Made by a program: the position numbers and the translations under genes. DNA of 7,143 nt from an uncultured archaeon (GTDB lineage: Archaea; Thermoproteota; Nitrososphaeria; Nitrososphaerales; Nitrosopumilaceae), in contig CATMRH010000060.1 of NCBI GenBank assembly GCA_950073955.1, positions 1 to 7,143 of the forward strand, in the 5' to 3' direction. The notes under the pieces were generated by a model. It searched no databases, was not told where the DNA came from, and saw only the letters and a list, made by a program, of their open reading frames with translations. Of the stretch, positions 5,884 through 7,143 are shown one piece after another (the stretch's first letter is position 1; every line of letters starts with the position of its first letter).

Positions 5884-6750
5884 ATGAAAAATTTAAGAAA
5901 TGGGTTAAAATCAAAAAAACCACTTGTTATTCCAGGAGTTTATGATGCATTAGGTGCAAAAATTGCCCAAAAAGTTGGATTTGAGGCAATGTTCCAAACA
6001 GGTTATGGAACATCTGCAACTCTATTTGGAATGCCAGATTATGGATTTATTGGAGCAACAGAAACAGTAGATAATGCTAGACGCATATGCAGAGCAGTTT
6101 CAGTACCTGTAATCGTTGATTCAGATACAGGATATGGAAATGCTTTGAGTGTATGGAAATTAGTAAAGGAACTAGAATCATCAGGAGCTGCAGGAATTTT
6201 TCTCGAAGATCAAAGATGGCCTAAAAGATGTGGACACATGCAAGGAAAAGAAGTAATTTCACAAGAAGAATACACTGAAAAATTATCAGCTGCGCTTGAT
6301 GCAAGAGAAAGCAAAGATTTCATAATTGTTGCAAGAACAGATGCAAGAGCTACTGAAGGATTAGATATAGCTATTGAGCGTGGAAAACAAAATAAGAAAA
6401 CAGGCGCAGATGCAATATTTGTGGAAGCCCCAAGATCATTGGATGAAATGAAAAAGATTGGAAGAGAAATCAATGCGCCATTGGTTGCAAACATGATTGA
6501 AGGAGGAGCTACACCATTGAGTTCTGCTGAAACATTAAACAAGATGGGATTTAAAATAATTCTCTATCCACTATCTGTTTTGTATGCTAATACATTTGCA
6601 ACCATGAATATTCTAAAAGAATTAAAGAAATCAGGGAATACTACAAAATATAAACAAAAAGTTGTGAATTTTGATCAGTTCAATGATTTAGTTGAACTTC
6701 CAAAGTTCAGAAAGATGGAAAAAAAGTACAGAATTTTAAAAAGGAAATAA
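5884..6750 (+). CDS. Isocitrate lyase/PEP mutase superfamily lyase (methylisocitrate lyase/oxaloacetate hydrolase-like)
   Basis: This predicted Mg-dependent TIM-barrel enzyme acts on a 2-oxo- or 2-hydroxy-dicarboxylate. The 288 residues match the length of PrpB-type members. Visible motifs are GVYDALGAKIA (18-28), the substrate-loop region QTGYGTSA (38-45), the metal-binding VDSDTGYGNA (78-87; D79, D81), LEDQRWPKRCGHMQGKEVI (107-125) and VARTDARATEG (149-159). KRCGH with Cys116 is the catalytic-cysteine signature of isocitrate, methylisocitrate and dimethylmalate lyases and related oxaloacetate-cleaving enzymes. True PEP mutases have an asparagine-containing loop (EDKxxxKxNS) instead, so a role in phosphonate synthesis is unlikely. 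The WPKxCGHxxGK form resembles the plant petal-death/carboxyphosphonoenolpyruvate mutase-like group. The substrate cannot be assigned from sequence. The gene lies downstream of padR with its own TATA-like box and converges on the Alba gene. Confidence 0.9.
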   Translation: MKNLRNGLKSKKPLVIPGVYDALGAKIAQKVGFEAMFQTGYGTSATLFGMPDYGFIGATETVDNARRICRAVSVPVIVDSDTGYGNALSVWKLVKELESSGAAGIFLEDQRWPKRCGHMQGKEVISQEEYTEKLSAALDARESKDFIIVARTDARATEGLDIAIERGKQNKKTGADAIFVEAPRSLDEMKKIGREINAPLVANMIEGGATPLSSAETLNKMGFKIILYPLSVLYANTFATMNILKELKKSGNTTKYKQKVVNFDQFNDLVELPKFRKMEKKYRILKRK

Positions 6751-6776
6751 AATAAAAAATTTCAAGTAAAGCGTGT

Positions 6777-7143
6777 TTATGCTGAGTTTCTCTTTACTTC
6801 AATTTCTATTGTTGAAACGTTTCTGGTTCGACCGTCTTGTGATTCCAATGCTTCTGAGCCAATTTTAATTGTTCCGATAGCATAGCCTGCACTTTCTGTT
6901 TTTCGTGCAATGATTTGAGATACATCTACAGCGCGACCTATGCTCATTCCTCTAGCTTTGATGTAAACGGCAGGTAAGTTTGCCAATTGAATTAGCGTGG
7001 ATGTAACATACGCCATCAATGGTTTCTTACCTATGAATATGGTATCTCTGTTTCCTGAAGTTTCTCTAGGTGTAGAAGTCTGTGTGTTTTCTGTAGTCTC
7101 TTTAGGTGTAGAAGTCTGTGTGTTTTCTGTAGTCTCTTTAGGT
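6777..7143 (-). CDS. albA: Alba-family chromatin protein with repeat-rich N-terminal tail (5' end beyond window)
   Basis: Alba is a small dimeric archaeal protein that coats DNA and RNA. A full Alba domain is visible: IFIGKKPLMAYV with the paired lysines of the DNA-binding loop, then VYIKARGMSIGRAVDVSQII, a helix, and IGSEALESQDGRTRNVSTIEIEVKR at the C-terminus. TTG (7019) and ATG (7016) fall inside the domain and would delete the GKK motif, so they are not the start. The frame stays open to the window edge (121 residues visible). The upstream part is a polar tail made of two copies of PKETTENTQTST and a diverging third (PRET), then SGNRDT, joining the domain. Most Alba proteins are about 90-100 residues with a short N-terminus, so this tail is unusual. 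The true start lies outside the window. Confidence 0.93.
   Translation of the reverse strand, partial: PKETTENTQTSTPKETTENTQTSTPRETSGNRDTIFIGKKPLMAYVTSTLIQLANLPAVYIKARGMSIGRAVDVSQIIARKTESAGYAIGTIKIGSEALESQDGRTRNVSTIEIEVKRNSA
7063..7143 (-). repeat. 36-bp in-frame tandem repeat in the Alba tail
   Basis: The sequence repeats with a 36-bp period: 7063-7098, 7099-7134 and a partial third copy, 7135-7143, cut by the window edge. The two full copies differ at a single base (7066 C versus 7102 T). The period is a multiple of three and each unit encodes 12 residues (PKETTENTQTST), so copy-number change would keep the reading frame. The array continues beyond the window, so its length is unknown. Confidence 0.9.

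Noticed and set aside
6107..6260. PEP mutase for phosphonate (for example methylphosphonate) biosynthesis
   Set aside because: The enzyme has KRCGH with a catalytic cysteine instead of the PEP mutase asparagine loop, and no phosphonopyruvate decarboxylase or nucleotidyltransferase gene is adjacent.
6210..6542. Minus-strand open frame of 110 codons opposite the KRCGH lyase gene
   Set aside because: It is a shadow of a conserved enzyme gene whose motifs are all on the plus strand.
7063..7143. 36-bp repeats considered as the edge of a CRISPR array
   Set aside because: The copies abut with no spacers, keep the Alba reading frame and encode a 12-residue protein repeat.

Overview
The window looks like a chromosomal core region of an AT-rich marine-type ammonia-oxidising archaeon (Thaumarchaeota/Nitrososphaerota, Nitrosopumilus-like). 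The basis is protein content rather than any database search. There is an archaeal Alba chromatin protein, a four-subunit succinate dehydrogenase, a stand-alone MIP18/DUF59 protein and a tRNA without an encoded CCA end. Archaeal TATA boxes sit about 24-25 nt upstream of several start codons, which is the geometry of leaderless transcripts. No mobile element, phage gene or CRISPR array is visible, and the genes are tightly packed with no gene-free stretch over about 115 bp.

Layout from left to right: the 3' part of a tRNA-Lys(CUU) (1-53, +) faces the 3' end of argH (73-1533, -), the last enzyme of arginine biosynthesis. argH is divergent from a small MIP18/DUF59 Fe-S-assembly-type gene (1583-1900, +), and the two appear to share one symmetric TATA box at 1554-1562. 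The DUF59 gene runs head-on, with only 2 bp between stop codons, into a succinate dehydrogenase operon on the minus strand. That operon is transcribed sdhA-sdhC-sdhD-sdhB (5163 down to 1903), with gaps of 0 to 2 bp.

Divergent from sdhA is a PadR-family regulator (5259-5768, +). Its promoter carries a perfect 24-bp palindrome, made of two abutting copies of a 12-bp palindrome, lying between the TATA box and the start codon. This is a strong candidate autoregulatory operator. Next comes an isocitrate lyase/PEP mutase superfamily enzyme with a catalytic-cysteine KRCGH motif (5884-6750, +). It therefore looks like a C-C lyase or hydrolase rather than a PEP mutase. The window ends inside an Alba gene on the minus strand (6777 to beyond 7143). 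Its reading frame continues past the apparent internal start into a Thr-rich N-terminal tail built of 12-residue tandem repeats and is cut by the window edge.

How the genes relate: SdhABCD oxidises succinate and feeds electrons to the membrane quinone pool. The DUF59 protein belongs to a family that helps mature Fe-S proteins such as SdhB. If the KRCGH enzyme were a methylisocitrate-type lyase it would release succinate, the substrate of Sdh, but this link is speculative. The most noteworthy signals are regulatory or structural: the double palindrome, the shared symmetric TATA, the repeat-bearing Alba tail and a C at tRNA position 55.
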